A stretch of DNA of 64,000 bases from contig NC_083629.1 of NCBI RefSeq assembly GCF_963584025.1, forward strand, positions 19,393,752-19,457,751, read 5' to 3'. Each line of letters begins with the position of its first letter. The first letter of the stretch is position 1. Shown here one piece after another: positions 38,254 through 48,742 of this stretch. The translations under genes were made by a program, and so were the position numbers. The notes beneath the pieces are model-generated. The model was not told where the DNA came from. It was given only the letters and a program-made list of their open reading frames with translations, and did not search any database. Origin of the DNA: Labrus mixtus (lineage: Eukaryota; Chordata; Actinopteri; Labriformes; Labridae).

Positions 38254-39559
38254 AGGAGAAGAAGAAGAAGAAGACGACCTCGGAAGGGAAGTGTCTTTGC
38301 CGGGGAAGATTTGATAACAGACATCATCAGGTGCTAACCAAAAATGTCAGGGGGTTCGCTCGATAATACGAGCAGCCGACTGAGGGTGCAAGATTGGTGG
38401 AGAAGAATGGACCATGAGGAGTACAAAGGAGTCTGACTGGTTCAGGCAGACGGGCTGGAGAGGTTGTGATCAAACCTCCCACAGGTTATTATTTGCTCTT
38501 AAGGCGGGTAAACAAAGTGGACTGTGTAACAGAGCTAACAAGGATTGTGTGGTGCATTCAGTGTACGAGGCCTCGAGCAGCACAAAGGATACTGAAGTAC
38601 TCTGATGTGTGCGTGACCAAAGGGACCTGCTGTTTCCCGCAGGTTAAAAAGTGGACAGTTCATCCCAAGGAAGCGGCGATGCAGTTGGACACGACAGATG
38701 TGATAAACATAAAGAACGCCACAAGATAAGATTGTAGATATTCAACGCTATGAACGAAGCTTATTTTTTAAGTCGACTTCTTATGGCTGAATTTCCCTTT
38801 TTGTGTAATATGTGAACGAACATGTGGGCTGACAAATGTCCCGAGGCTTCAAAGAAAAAGCACTGATGTAGTATGAATGGAGCGAGTATTTAAAAGTGTG
38901 TTCAGACCATCCAGTGTTTATTTATCCAATGGATATCAATCCTTACTGTAAAGTGCTGGAAAGATTTTATAAAAATGAGTTGCTATCAGATCAAATGTGG
39001 AATTCCTCGCGTTTGCGAGGTCATGCTGAACTTTTCATTTTGTTCCACCACTTCTTTAGCAATACGAGCTACAGAAAATGAGTGAGAAATAATGAACCTT
39101 AACATAAATGTTGAATTTGTAAAATGCTTTGTTTGTTTTTTTTACTAAACACCCAGATAACTATATTTCATTCCCATCACCTGTCATTTGAGTTGATTTG
39201 CCTATTAGCAAATGTTAGCATGCCAATCCACAGATATAATAAATCGCTACACATTAGCGTCATCATTATGGGCATGTTGTTGATAGCTTATAGCATTAAG
39301 CACCAGTCATGTCAATACAGTCATGGTACAACATTACACAGCAGCCAGTTGTTATTTTACCTGCAGAGAGGTTTATGGTTCTATAGGTTTTACAGTTCTT
39401 TACAAGATTTGAATTTGATCTTTGGGAAATTTTTTGGTAATTGAAGTGAAGTACCGACATAAATGTTGCATGTGGAATTCTTGTTTGAGAAAGGGCTGAG
39501 GGTGGGGCATACTAGCCTGGAACACAAATCTGCATGGACTGCTAGGTTCAGTTTTGGAT

Positions 39560-39565
39560 AATAAA
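39560..39565 (+). promoter_or_regulatory. Candidate tnfsf10 polyadenylation signal
   Basis: AATAAA followed by a GT-rich stretch (GTGTTCATCTTATGTTTGC), about 1.3 kb after the tnfsf10 stop. It is the best plus-strand candidate before the convergent msl2 gene. Confidence 0.45.
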
Positions 39566-40815
39566 GTGTTCATCTTATGTTTGCAAACATCTGTGACAAA
39601 GCTTTAAAGTGAAGTCAAGTCACATATCCCATCTACACAGAAAGACACAGAACTGAAAAAGTAAAAAACTATCATTTAATACATGTCATATTACATGTTT
39701 TCCATATTATGGCAGTGAATGTTTCCGCAATAAGAGTCACTCCTCAAACAAGAGTTTTTACATAAAAAAAAAAAAAAAAATACCAAAAACTAATCAGGGT
39801 TCAAGTAATGCCCAAAAGAAATACATTTTGAAACATACACACACACAAGCAGGAAGATAGATCATATTTGCTGATCTTACTGTAAATCAACCTGCTTCTT
39901 CTGGTCAATGAGTGGAGAACCAAGGTGTTTGTTTTGGTCTGCCTGAGTCCTCTCTCCTTCAGTCGGTTTTTTTTTTTTTTTTGGTCACCATGAGTGGACT
40001 GACAAACATGTTGTAGATACAGCTGAGACAGTTAACACAAACACGGACAACACAAAGCCTCTTGGGATATAGAAGGGCTTCAAGGTGCTTTAACCAAAAC
40101 ACAGAAAAGACAGTGGTTCCACACAGTCGGTATCAAAAATAGTCTCTGAGTTTGTCTCTAATCAGTCAGGACACTACAAGAAGGGGAAGAAACACACACT
40201 CAGAGGATATTTTGTCTTGTTAATGACGACCTATGGCTTCAGTTTATCTAAACACAGTCATGTACTATCTCATAATCAAGACGTAACAGTGTAATATTTT
40301 AGAAGACAGTCAGATTAGGTTATATAAATGGCGATGCTGTAAACAACGGTGTGTGCACGAGAGCTGGGACCATGTTGGTGTTCCTATTGCTATGGTAACA
40401 GAGACTGGATTTTTAGTCGTAAATTGGCCAATCAATCAGGCTAAGTGCTTACAATCCTTCACACACCTCCTCACTGACATTACAGTAAATCTCAGCAGGC
40501 GCATGCACACTCACTCACTACTCACTCACTCACACACACACGCCCACACTCACATACAAAAACCATGGAGCCAGCCAAGTGCTTTGACATTATCTTGCTG
40601 CCTGTACAATGCCTGCATCAGCCACGTTCATTAAGACAAAGTCATTTTTAATCTGACAGTACTTGGATTGAGTGAGTTCACGAGATAGAAAAGGCAAACA
40701 GTCGTGTGTGAAACAGAAGTTCTCTATAGATTAGTCACAAGATTCATTCACCGTTAAGATGAGAACACATACAAGGTCAAGTGTTTGTGAGGGCTGTCCT
40801 AATACAGATTATGCA

Positions 40816-40821
40816 TTTATT
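40816..40821 (-). promoter_or_regulatory. Candidate msl2 polyadenylation signal
   Basis: TTTATT on the plus strand reads AATAAA on the minus strand, about 480 bases after the msl2 stop codon. Longer 3'-UTRs reaching towards 39.6 kb are possible. Confidence 0.35.
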
Positions 40822-41301
40822 AAACACACAGGAACACTCAAACGTGGGAAATGCTGTGACAGTTGACTCAGATATGGAGATGTTTTTGTTACCACTATGC
40901 ACCAAAAAAATCGCACACTAGCAAATCTATATTTGTGTGCAGAAACAAACGAAGACAAAAAAATAGTATGGGTTCCTATTGCCTCTTAGAGTGTGTCTGT
41001 GGTCTAATGAACAAAAAGCACCTCTGAAGAACAGAACCGAGTATATATGTGTTTCACTACAGGCAGGCAACAATACACACCGGCACACAGGCACAATACA
41101 GGAGGCTTTGGCACACCCATGCTAGTCTTACTACTCAGCATTTTCCAACACAATATAAGAAGAGCAGGTTACAGGACAGGACAGACCCATAGCTGCCTTA
41201 GATTTTGGGGAGGGGGGGGGATACAGGTTGTCTGACAGACACACTGATCAGCCGTCACATTCAATCAGCACAGAGCTGTCTGTGTATGGAGTCCCAGCCT
41301 C

Positions 41302-44300
41302 TCATCCAATCAGCAGCTCCAGACTGTCTTCATAGTTGGGATCTTGTGGGGAGCTGGGGGACAAGAAGGCTGTGGTAACAGGGGTCCCTGTTGCTGTGGC
41401 GACATTTAGGAGGGTGTTAGCTCGGATGCTGGTGGTTGCCGGGTTGCGGAGCGCCGCGGCTGCGGTGATGCTGGTGAGGTTGATGCCAAGGGTGAGCCGC
41501 GTCTGCTCCAAGGCTTTCTCTGGCACGGCGAAGGCCTCTAGCTTTTTCTCTCCGTTGGCCATGTAGGAGTTCTGGCAACCTCGACAGATACAATCTAAGC
41601 ATGCCTGAGATGGATGATGAAAATATACACATTTAATATTAGTCACAACTTTTCAGGTGCCCATTACATTTAAAACATTTACTGACATGCCACAACAATA
41701 AAACTAAGAAGACAGTTTTGTATTACTTAACTAAAATTGCAAAAAATACTTAAAACACTTAACATTACTTGTCTGAAGTCTCTATAAAATAAAAAAACCT
41801 GTTTCTCTTGGTGAGCAAGGACCCACAATAGTTTCATGCATGTATTCATAATAGTCTCACCTTGCGGTTGGAGTAGCAGGGACAGCGTTGCCCCCTGCAG
41901 GTCAGCACAGATGGATTCTGGGTTGCCCTGCCACACTTGCAGCCTTTCTTCTCCACAGGCTTCTTATATGGAGGCCTGACGGGGGCTGGAGGCACGAGGC
42001 AGCCAGACATCAACCGCTGGTCTTTGCTTCCGTCCTTGGTCTTGGAACCCCCACCGCTGCGGGCCTTCACGTGGGGCTTCTTAGGACCCGGTTCAACATG
42101 CTTCCTGGCACCTTTATTGTGGTTTGGCGCAGGGCGACTGGGCTTTGGAGGGGCTCCATTAGAAAGGGATGAGTATGTGTGTGCTGGTACAGTCACGGAG
42201 AGTGTGGGTGGTTGTGTGTTTAGCGTCAGAGGGGGATTTGGAGTGTGTACGTTTGAGGAGGGGCCCTGCAGGATGGAGGCAATCGGGAGGGGTTTAACTT
42301 TCTCCCTGTCACTTTCTGAACGTGATCGTTTTCGTTTAAGGCGGACTGGTGGGGGCTTGGAAGAGGGAGGGGGATCGAAGGAGGATGTGAGTATGTGAGC
42401 ACCGTGGCTTGACCCTGTGTTTGTCCTTTCTGTTCGGATCTGTGTGTAGTTGTGAGCTGCGTCTAGGTGTATGTACATTTGAGCATGTGCTCTGTCTGTG
42501 GTAATGTGTGTGTGAGTGTGTGTTCTTTCTTGATGTGCATGAGGGGAATCTTGACTGGGCTGAAGGGGATCCAATGTCTGTAACACCTCCTCCACACTGA
42601 GAAGCAACACCTCCCCCTCCTCCAGCTCCCTACTGCTTGATTCCCCATCCCTGAGTGAGCACACAGTGCCTGGAGTTTGGACTAATGGTCCTGTAGTCAG
42701 ACTCAATTCCAGACCACCACAGCCAGTGTCGGACACAGACAGGCCTGCCGGAGGCTGCTCCTCTACCAGCTCGCAGACTTCCAGCTCGGGAGATGAGGGA
42801 TCCAGGTCCTCAAGAACCTCTCCATTGCAGCCTTGTGGTCCATTGGAAAAAGGAGGGTCAGATGAGGAACTCTGTGGTACAGCTGAAAGCTCTGCAGGAG
42901 CAGGTGGTGCCTCTGTGGGGGTTAGGGAGTCAGGGGCAGAAGGATTCACATCTTCCTGAGCTAAGCAAAGGTCTTCCGTCTCTTTATGTGACATTAGCAC
43001 CTCCTCTAGCAAGGCCATAATCTCAATGGAGCCTCCTTCATGGCTGCTGATCAACTGCAGCAACGGTGAATGAGTCACATAGAGACAGAGCTTCCTGTAG
43101 CACTGCACCAGCAAAGAAAGCTGTTTGTTCTCCTGGAAGCAGGAATAGTCTTTACACCGGTTGCATGACAGCCTGATCCGCATCTTCTGGCCTTTACAGG
43201 CTAAGCAGACACAATGCTGACACTCTGGATGTGTTGGAGAAATGGGATCTTCTAGCAGTTTGCCTGAGACATAAAAAAAGCAAGAGCAATCATCAGTTAA
43301 TCATACTATCTAGACTTGTCATTGTCCGCCCAATTCTTCAGAAGAAAAAACAATTACTGTCACAATTTCCCAGTACCTTAAATTACCTCTAAACATGAAA
43401 AGAATTCTACTTTTTAAAGCAGTTTCAAACTGACATTCTATGAAAAATCAAATGAAATGATCAACTTATGATTCGGTGTCAACTAGGGCATTTCAAGAGT
43501 GTAGGAATCAGTACATGTTACAACAATATTATGATCTGTGAGTCACCATAGATTTCACTTCATCATAGCTGTTTCCTGTTTTAATTAACTTACCTGTCTC
43601 AGTTTACTTAACCATTCTTCACCATTATGTTCATGTTACTGATTTTGACTGCTTATGTCCCTCAGCCTCCGTAAATATTGCATGAGCGAACAAATTATGC
43701 TAAAAAAAAAACACCATTATATAATCAGGGGGTCAGAAATACTGCTGCATATCATCATTCTGTCAATATTGCCAATCTGTAAACACAAGCTGTCCCAGTG
43801 TTGATGCACCACCAACTAAACCAAGTCAGTAATACCGGTATGAATAGGAAACACATGGCTCTGCAGCAGCAGCAGCAGACAAAACAACAGAGGAATCATC
43901 TGTCTTGACAAGAGGGCAGATGACTGGGGGCACAGCCACGGTTGCTACGGCGACCAAGGTGGTGATCACGACAAATGTAGTCAAACGCACATCCCATGCA
44001 AACCTCAGTCAATATGAATAGTCAGATTATTGAATAACAGCAGCATGGTTAACCTCTGCACACCCTACTGGACAAACAGCGGAGCAGCTTCTCCAACAGA
44101 CTGATACAACTCCACTGTCACAAGGAGAGATACAAGAAATCTTTCTTACCGAAGGCCAGCTCACCTCTTGCGAGCAGAGAACTGTCATCGTGATAATATC
44201 CGTCTCTCCATACTGTAATCTGTTCTGCACATGTTTAAATTTACAAATTATCCCTGCACTCATGTTCACTTCATTTGTCTGTCTACTCGCCGTTATATTG

Positions 44301-45052
44301 TATAGTTTCTGCTTATAATATGTCTACACTCATGCACTTTAACTTATGTCAATACTGTCCATTTACAACTCTGTTTTTGCACATTTACATTCAATCTTCC
44401 ATATTTAATTTACAACTCTGTTTTTGCACATTCAATCTTTGATATTTAATTTACAACTCTGTTTTTGTACATTAACATTCAATCTTTGATATTTAATTTA
44501 CAACTCTGTTTTTGCACATTTACATTCAATCTTTGATATTTAATTTACAACTCTGTTTTTGCACATTTGCATTCAATCTTCCATATTTAATCTTCCTATT
44601 TAAGACTAGTAATGCTTAGTTAAATGGTTGTATATATTCACATTCTTATTTTTGATATTTTTAGAGCTTATTTACTTTGTATTTAATATTATATTGTGTT
44701 TAGATTTGCTAACATTGTGTTTTTTTTATTACTCATATTGTGTGTTTGGACAACCTGCTGCTGTAACGCCACAATTTCCCAGTTTGGAAATCAATAAAGT
44801 AATTCTATTCTATTCTATTAAGAGAAGACTATGTTCAGTGTGATAATGACACAGATGCCTACCTACCTGCTGAGCTGCTATAAAAGAATATTAAAAAAAA
44901 GGATGCTTACCACAGACGAGGCATGCGAGGGACTGTCTGAAGAAGGGTAGCAGCGTGTACATATCCGTGAAGGTGTGAGGCTGCCGCGGGTCACACTGCA
45001 GCACGGCCCGGCTGGCGGACACGTACAAAGCGGTTACATTAACAGGGCTCAT
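41302..45052 (-). CDS. msl2: MSL complex E3 ubiquitin ligase MSL2
   Basis: MSL2 is a subunit of the MSL complex that acetylates histone H4 Lys16, and is itself a RING E3 that ubiquitinates H2B. Three coding exons on the minus strand: 45052-44911, 43263-41861 and 41604-41302; phases fit and give 615 aa (human about 577). The N-terminus MSPVNVTALYVSASR leads into LLPFFRQSLACLVCG; the RING cysteines continue in exon 2 (ECQHCVCLACKG, CNRCKD). A long, low-complexity acidic middle follows with LLLSVEEVLQTL, then a basic KRKRSRSESDREKVKPLPI block (likely nuclear signal). The CXC domain spans the exon 2/3 junction (KKGCKCGRATQNPS ... RGQRCPCYSNRKACLDCICRG), then EKALEQTRLTLGIN. The middle is longer and less conserved than in mammals. 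It is convergent with tnfsf10. Confidence 0.95.
44030..44818 (+). mobile_element. LINE 3' end in msl2 intron 1
   Basis: Opposite in strand to msl2. The left part reads in broken frame like a reverse-transcriptase C-terminal end (CHKERYKKSFLP-like at about 44115-44155). A long A/T-rich 3'-UTR follows, then 'cacaatttcccagtttggaa' and ATCAATAAAGTAATTC with a (TTCTA)n tail. The same 3'-UTR lies in inverse orientation at 47898-48361. The family is probably Rex/CR1-like, but this is not certain. Confidence 0.7.
44361..44590 (+). repeat. Five-copy minisatellite inside the LINE 3'-UTR
   Basis: The block TTTACAACTCTGTTTTTGCA plus CATTTACATTCAATCTT and a T/A-rich spacer recurs five times with a period of about 41-48 bases. 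The related copy at 47898-48361 has fewer, diverged repeats, so the array has changed in copy number between copies. Confidence 0.75.
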
Positions 45053-46040
45053 AGCGGTGAGCTCCGCAGCCTCAGAGGAAAAAATATCCAGCCCAAAAAA
45101 TTAAAAAAAAAAGAAGAAAGCTCAACTCTCAGGACAGATGGGAGAAATATTAACCCGCCTGGTTTACAATGCAGACGTTTTGTAATAATGCTCCACAAAC
45201 TAATTCACAGCCAACATGGGAAGGCGGTTCAATTTAATGCTAGGTTAAGTTAGCATCATGGTTCCTATCCCCTCCAACAAATCAATACTTATATGTGCTT
45301 ACAGTTAATGTTTTATTTAATCAGGACCAATTTGACCCCCTTTTTTTTGTTATAATAACTCACATTATCCCTAATCTGTAACAGCTAACACCGATTCAAC
45401 TGAGCCAAACACCCATGATCAATAGGTTAGCATTTTTGCAGCTAACGTTAGCTCACATCATCCAAACCTTTTACGCGAGAAATGGTCGATGTTCGCCACG
45501 GGCTCCATTTACTATCCGACAGTGTCACCCCCGTCGATGCTTAATTGGAAAAAGAGGGGGCCGCTCCTATGATTAGAAACGTGCCTGGTTAGCAATTAGC
45601 CACCAGACTCCAGGCGCGCACTTGATGTAAACAAAGCTAACCAGCTAGGGTTAGCATGGCTAGCTACAAATTAGCCAGCGAATATTCAACCGTGTGACTA
45701 ACCACCCGGGCCTGATGTGTTACCCCGCGCAAAGGGGGCAGTGCAAAGCTGTTCATTGAAATTTTGCAATGTTGATTTTTTTTCTATGACACTCTGCGAG
45801 CAGCGACCGATACATAGCTGACTATCCGTTTTTACAAATGCATCTAACAGTCGATTTTCCACTTTTCCTCGCATCAACCCCTCTCGTCTCGACAGGCATG
45901 ATAATCACGCGAGAGTACCAGCAGTTACCGTGGTTACCGTGTTCTTTACGCACCGCGTCACGTTGCCTGGGCCCTCAAACGGCACTGCAACTTTGTCTAT
46001 TGTAAACAGTAGTGTAGTGGTGGTGTCTGCAGAATTGGGT
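45053..46040. other. msl2 upstream region
   Basis: Probable msl2 5'-UTR and promoter (transcription leftward). CpG-containing stretches lie at about 45,470-45,630 and 45,720-45,990, and ATTGG/CCAAT-type motifs are present. No exon of another gene is recognised. The start site cannot be placed from sequence. Confidence 0.4.
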
Positions 46041-46043
46041 AAA

Positions 46044-46044
46044 C

Positions 46045-46133
<89 letters not shown>

Positions 46134-46141
46134 TATTATTA

Positions 46142-46172
<31 letters not shown>
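46044..46172. repeat. (TTA)n microsatellite
   Basis: About 128 bp of TTA repeats with a few interruptions, followed directly by a LINE tail in minus orientation that begins with an (AAAGAT)n run. It is the longest simple repeat in the window. Confidence 0.95.
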
Positions 46173-46174
<2 letters not shown>

Positions 46175-46205
46175 TATTCTGAAGCTAACTTTTCAAAAGT
46201 ACAAT

Positions 46206-46330
46206 CAGTTTAAAAGATAAAGATAAAGATAAAGATAAACTTTATTGATCCCCCGTGGGGGAAATTTGTGCATTACAGCAGCTCAAGAAAACAGGGGACG
46301 GGAATATAATTATTAAAAATAAAAAATAGA
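46206..46330 (-). mobile_element. LINE tail, minus strand, with AAAGAT repeat
   Basis: Plus-strand order is AGATAA repeats (46215-46240), then 'actttattgatcccccgtgg' and GGGAAATTTGTGCATTACAGC. On the minus strand this is the AAATTTCCCCC-hairpin-GGGGGATCAATAAAGT end with an (ATCTTT)n tail. The 5' extent is unclear. Confidence 0.6.
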
Positions 46331-46356
46331 AGTTAAAGTTAGTCTGATTACTTTAC

Positions 46357-46615
46357 TGCACATTGCACATATTGCACAAGTTTACTTTTTCTTTAAATTT
46401 TATTTTATTTTATTTACCATTTGTACCTTTTGCACAATTTAGAATGAATTACTGTAAATATTATTTATGTTATTTTACCTCATTTTATTTGATCTATTTT
46501 ACCTTATTTTGGTTGTATTGCACCGTGGGACGGAGACAAACGAAATTTCGATTCCACTGTATGTCTGGCATATTTTGAAATTGACAATAAAGTTGACTTT
46601 GACTTTGACTTTGAT
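46357..46615 (+). mobile_element. Retroposon 3' end with TTGACT repeat
   Basis: Begins with CACATTGCACATATTGCAC repeats and ends with 'ttgaaattgacaataaagtt' followed by (GACTTT)n. This AATAAAG-plus-microsatellite end is a fish LINE pattern. No coding sequence remains. Confidence 0.55.
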
Positions 46616-46863
46616 TATACTGTATTATTATTATTATATAGCATCAATATATATATATACATATATACTGTACATTCTATATATTTTATTATATTGTTAT
46701 ATTAGTCTATATTATATAACATTTAATTATATTACACTATATTGTTCATATTGCACAAAATTATATTATATTATATAACTGCACTCTGCATTACTGTGGT
46801 ACAACACTGCCTCTCTTCTCTGCTGTTTTACATTACTTGCTGCTATTTATCATACCAAGTCAC

Positions 46864-47522
46864 TTTAATCATCACTTGTCACTTTATCTTGACATTCTCT
46901 GCAAATACTGTCTCAATTCTCAATTCCCTGCATAGTTAACTTCATCATTCATTTTGTACTGTATATACCCCCTGTTTTTATTTTTATTTATCTTATCTAT
47001 TCTGTTTAATGTGTATTTTGTGCTTCCTTTCTCTGTGCTCTCCCCTCTGGGGATCAATAAAGTATTATCCTATCCTATCCTAAAGTGGCCCGTCCAGCAG
47101 ACTATAAACGGCCTCTGTTATAAACTGTGACATGACTACTCTTGTATATACAGTTAGTGCGTACTAACAGTAGGGAGGGTCACCATCATTCCTCTCTTCA
47201 CTATCAGAGGAAAAATATTGTAATTTTAAAAGACCACAGTTTTGAGTCTAACTTTCTTGAAAAGAAATCCAGCGAACTATCAAATTGCGAATTGGATAGC
47301 CAGTCATAGGTTTCTAAAACACAGAAGTCACACGATGATATAATTACACATGCTGGATGGTAAAAAAATAATAAATGCTTCATGTTTTGGCACCCAAGTA
47401 TAGGTTCACACCGTTTTCTTCACGTCTTAAAAACGTGTGTAATGTGTGATTATTAGTTAAGGCATTGATTCCTGTAGCCCAGAGATGTTCCAACAGAAAT
47501 TTAAGCTCTGCATTCATATTGT
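46864..47522 (+). repeat. Tandem duplication, unit 1 (with LINE tail)
   Basis: Block A1 (46864-47220) and block B1 (47446-47522) recur in the same order at 47532-47888 and 48361-48438. Block A holds a LINE 3' end (CCCCTCTGGGGATCAATAAA then GTATTATCCTATCCTATCC) and about 130 bp of flank beginning AAAGTGGCCCGTCCAGCAGA. The copied unit therefore includes both element and host flank. About 225 bp (47221-47445) is present only in unit 1. Confidence 0.85.
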
Positions 47523-47531
47523 AAATCATTG

Positions 47532-48438
47532 TTTAATCATCACTTGTCACTTTATCTTGCCATTCTCTGCAAATACTGTCTCAATTCCATGCATAGTTAA
47601 CTTCATCATTCATTTTGTACTTGTATATACCCCCTATTTTTATTTATCTTATCTATTCTGTTTAATGTGTATTTTGCATTTTGAGCTTACTTGTCTGTGC
47701 TGCTGCAACGCCCGAATTTCCCCTCTGGGGATCAATAAAGTATTATCCTATCCTATCCTAAAGTGGCCCGTCCAGCAGACTATAAACGGCCTCTGTTATA
47801 AACTGTGACATGACTACTCTTGTATATACAGTTAGTGCGTACTAACAGTAAGGAGGGTCATCCCTTCACCATCAGAGGAAAAATATATGTGTGATTAGAA
47901 TAGAATAGAATAGAATTACTTTATTGATCCCGAACTGGGAAATTGTGGCGTTACAGCAGCAGGTTATCCAACACACAATATGAGTAAAAAACACAATGTT
48001 AGCAAATTTAAACATAATATAATATTAAATACAAAGTAAATAAATACTAAAAATATCAAAACTAAGAATGTGAATATATACAACCAGGATTTAACTAAGC
48101 ATTACTAGCCTTAAATAGGAAGATTAACTGTAAATGTGCAAGAACAGAGTCATAAATGGTTGTAAATTAAATATGAAAGATTAAATGTAAATGTCCAAAA
48201 ACAGAGTTGTAAATGGACAGTATTGACATAAGTTAAAGTGCATGAGTGTAGACATATTATAAGCAGAAACTATACAATATAACGGCGAGTAGACAGACAA
48301 ATGAAGTGAACATGAGTGCAGGGATAATTTGTAAATTTAAACATGTGCAGAACAGATTACAGATTATTAGTTAAGGCATTGATTCCTGTAGCCCAGAGAT
48401 GTTCCAAGGGAAATTTAAGGTCTGCATTCATATTGTTA
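47532..48438 (+). repeat. Tandem duplication, unit 2 (interrupted)
   Basis: Repeats blocks A and B of unit 1. Between them, instead of the 225 bp of unit 1, it carries a minus-strand LINE 3' end (47898-48361). The LINE tail in block A2 keeps CTGCTGCAACGCCCGAATTT, which is partly deleted in A1. Confidence 0.85.
47898..48361 (-). mobile_element. LINE 3' end nested in duplication unit 2
   Basis: On the minus strand it matches the 3'-UTR at 44210-44818, ending in a (TTCTA)n tail (plus strand GAATA repeats at 47898-47917). It is flanked by GATTA on both sides (47893-47897 and 48362-48366), a possible 5-bp target-site duplication. It is 5'-truncated at the GTAATCTG position. Confidence 0.75.
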
Positions 48439-48730
48439 CTTTTGTAAACTTTGCAGTATTGTATTGTATTTGGGTTTTAGAGTTCAAATGCAACCACAGT
48501 TGCCCCAACTTGATGAAATATTTACCTGCAAAGCTAAACTCAGGGATGAGATAAGCAAAACTATGACTTCTTACATCAGTAAAAACCAAATACTACTTAA
48601 GTCCCGCCCATCGTTCCCTTGTAATGAACTCCGTGCATTTAATTGGCCCTGAGAGCTCGCCCCCATCTGCCATTGGCTCAAATCTCTGTCTTTGACTTCC
48701 GGTTGCTGTCACCCTAGAACTGGCACGACA

Positions 48731-48742
48731 ATGATGGCGGCC
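48731..48742 (+). promoter_or_regulatory. YY1-like motif over the pccb start codon
   Basis: ATGATGGCGGCC overlaps the initiator. It resembles the YY1 consensus AANATGGCGGC, which is common at the start of housekeeping and nuclear mitochondrial genes. Binding is inference. Confidence 0.4.

Noticed and set aside
41937..42398. 153-codon plus-strand frame opposite msl2 exon 2
   Set aside because: It is the antisense shadow of a long, GC-rich msl2 coding exon; no start context or protein similarity of its own.
44361..44590. CRISPR-like array of regularly spaced repeats
   Set aside because: Contiguous A/T-rich minisatellite units inside a LINE 3'-UTR in a vertebrate genome; no distinct spacers.
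45930..46220. 96-codon frame at the (TTA)n tract
   Set aside because: Poly-Ile/Leu/Tyr translation of a microsatellite.
48692..48730. In-frame upstream extension of pccb starting at TTG
   Set aside because: There is no ATG in this stretch. The two ATGs at 48731 and 48734 give a proper mitochondrial presequence.
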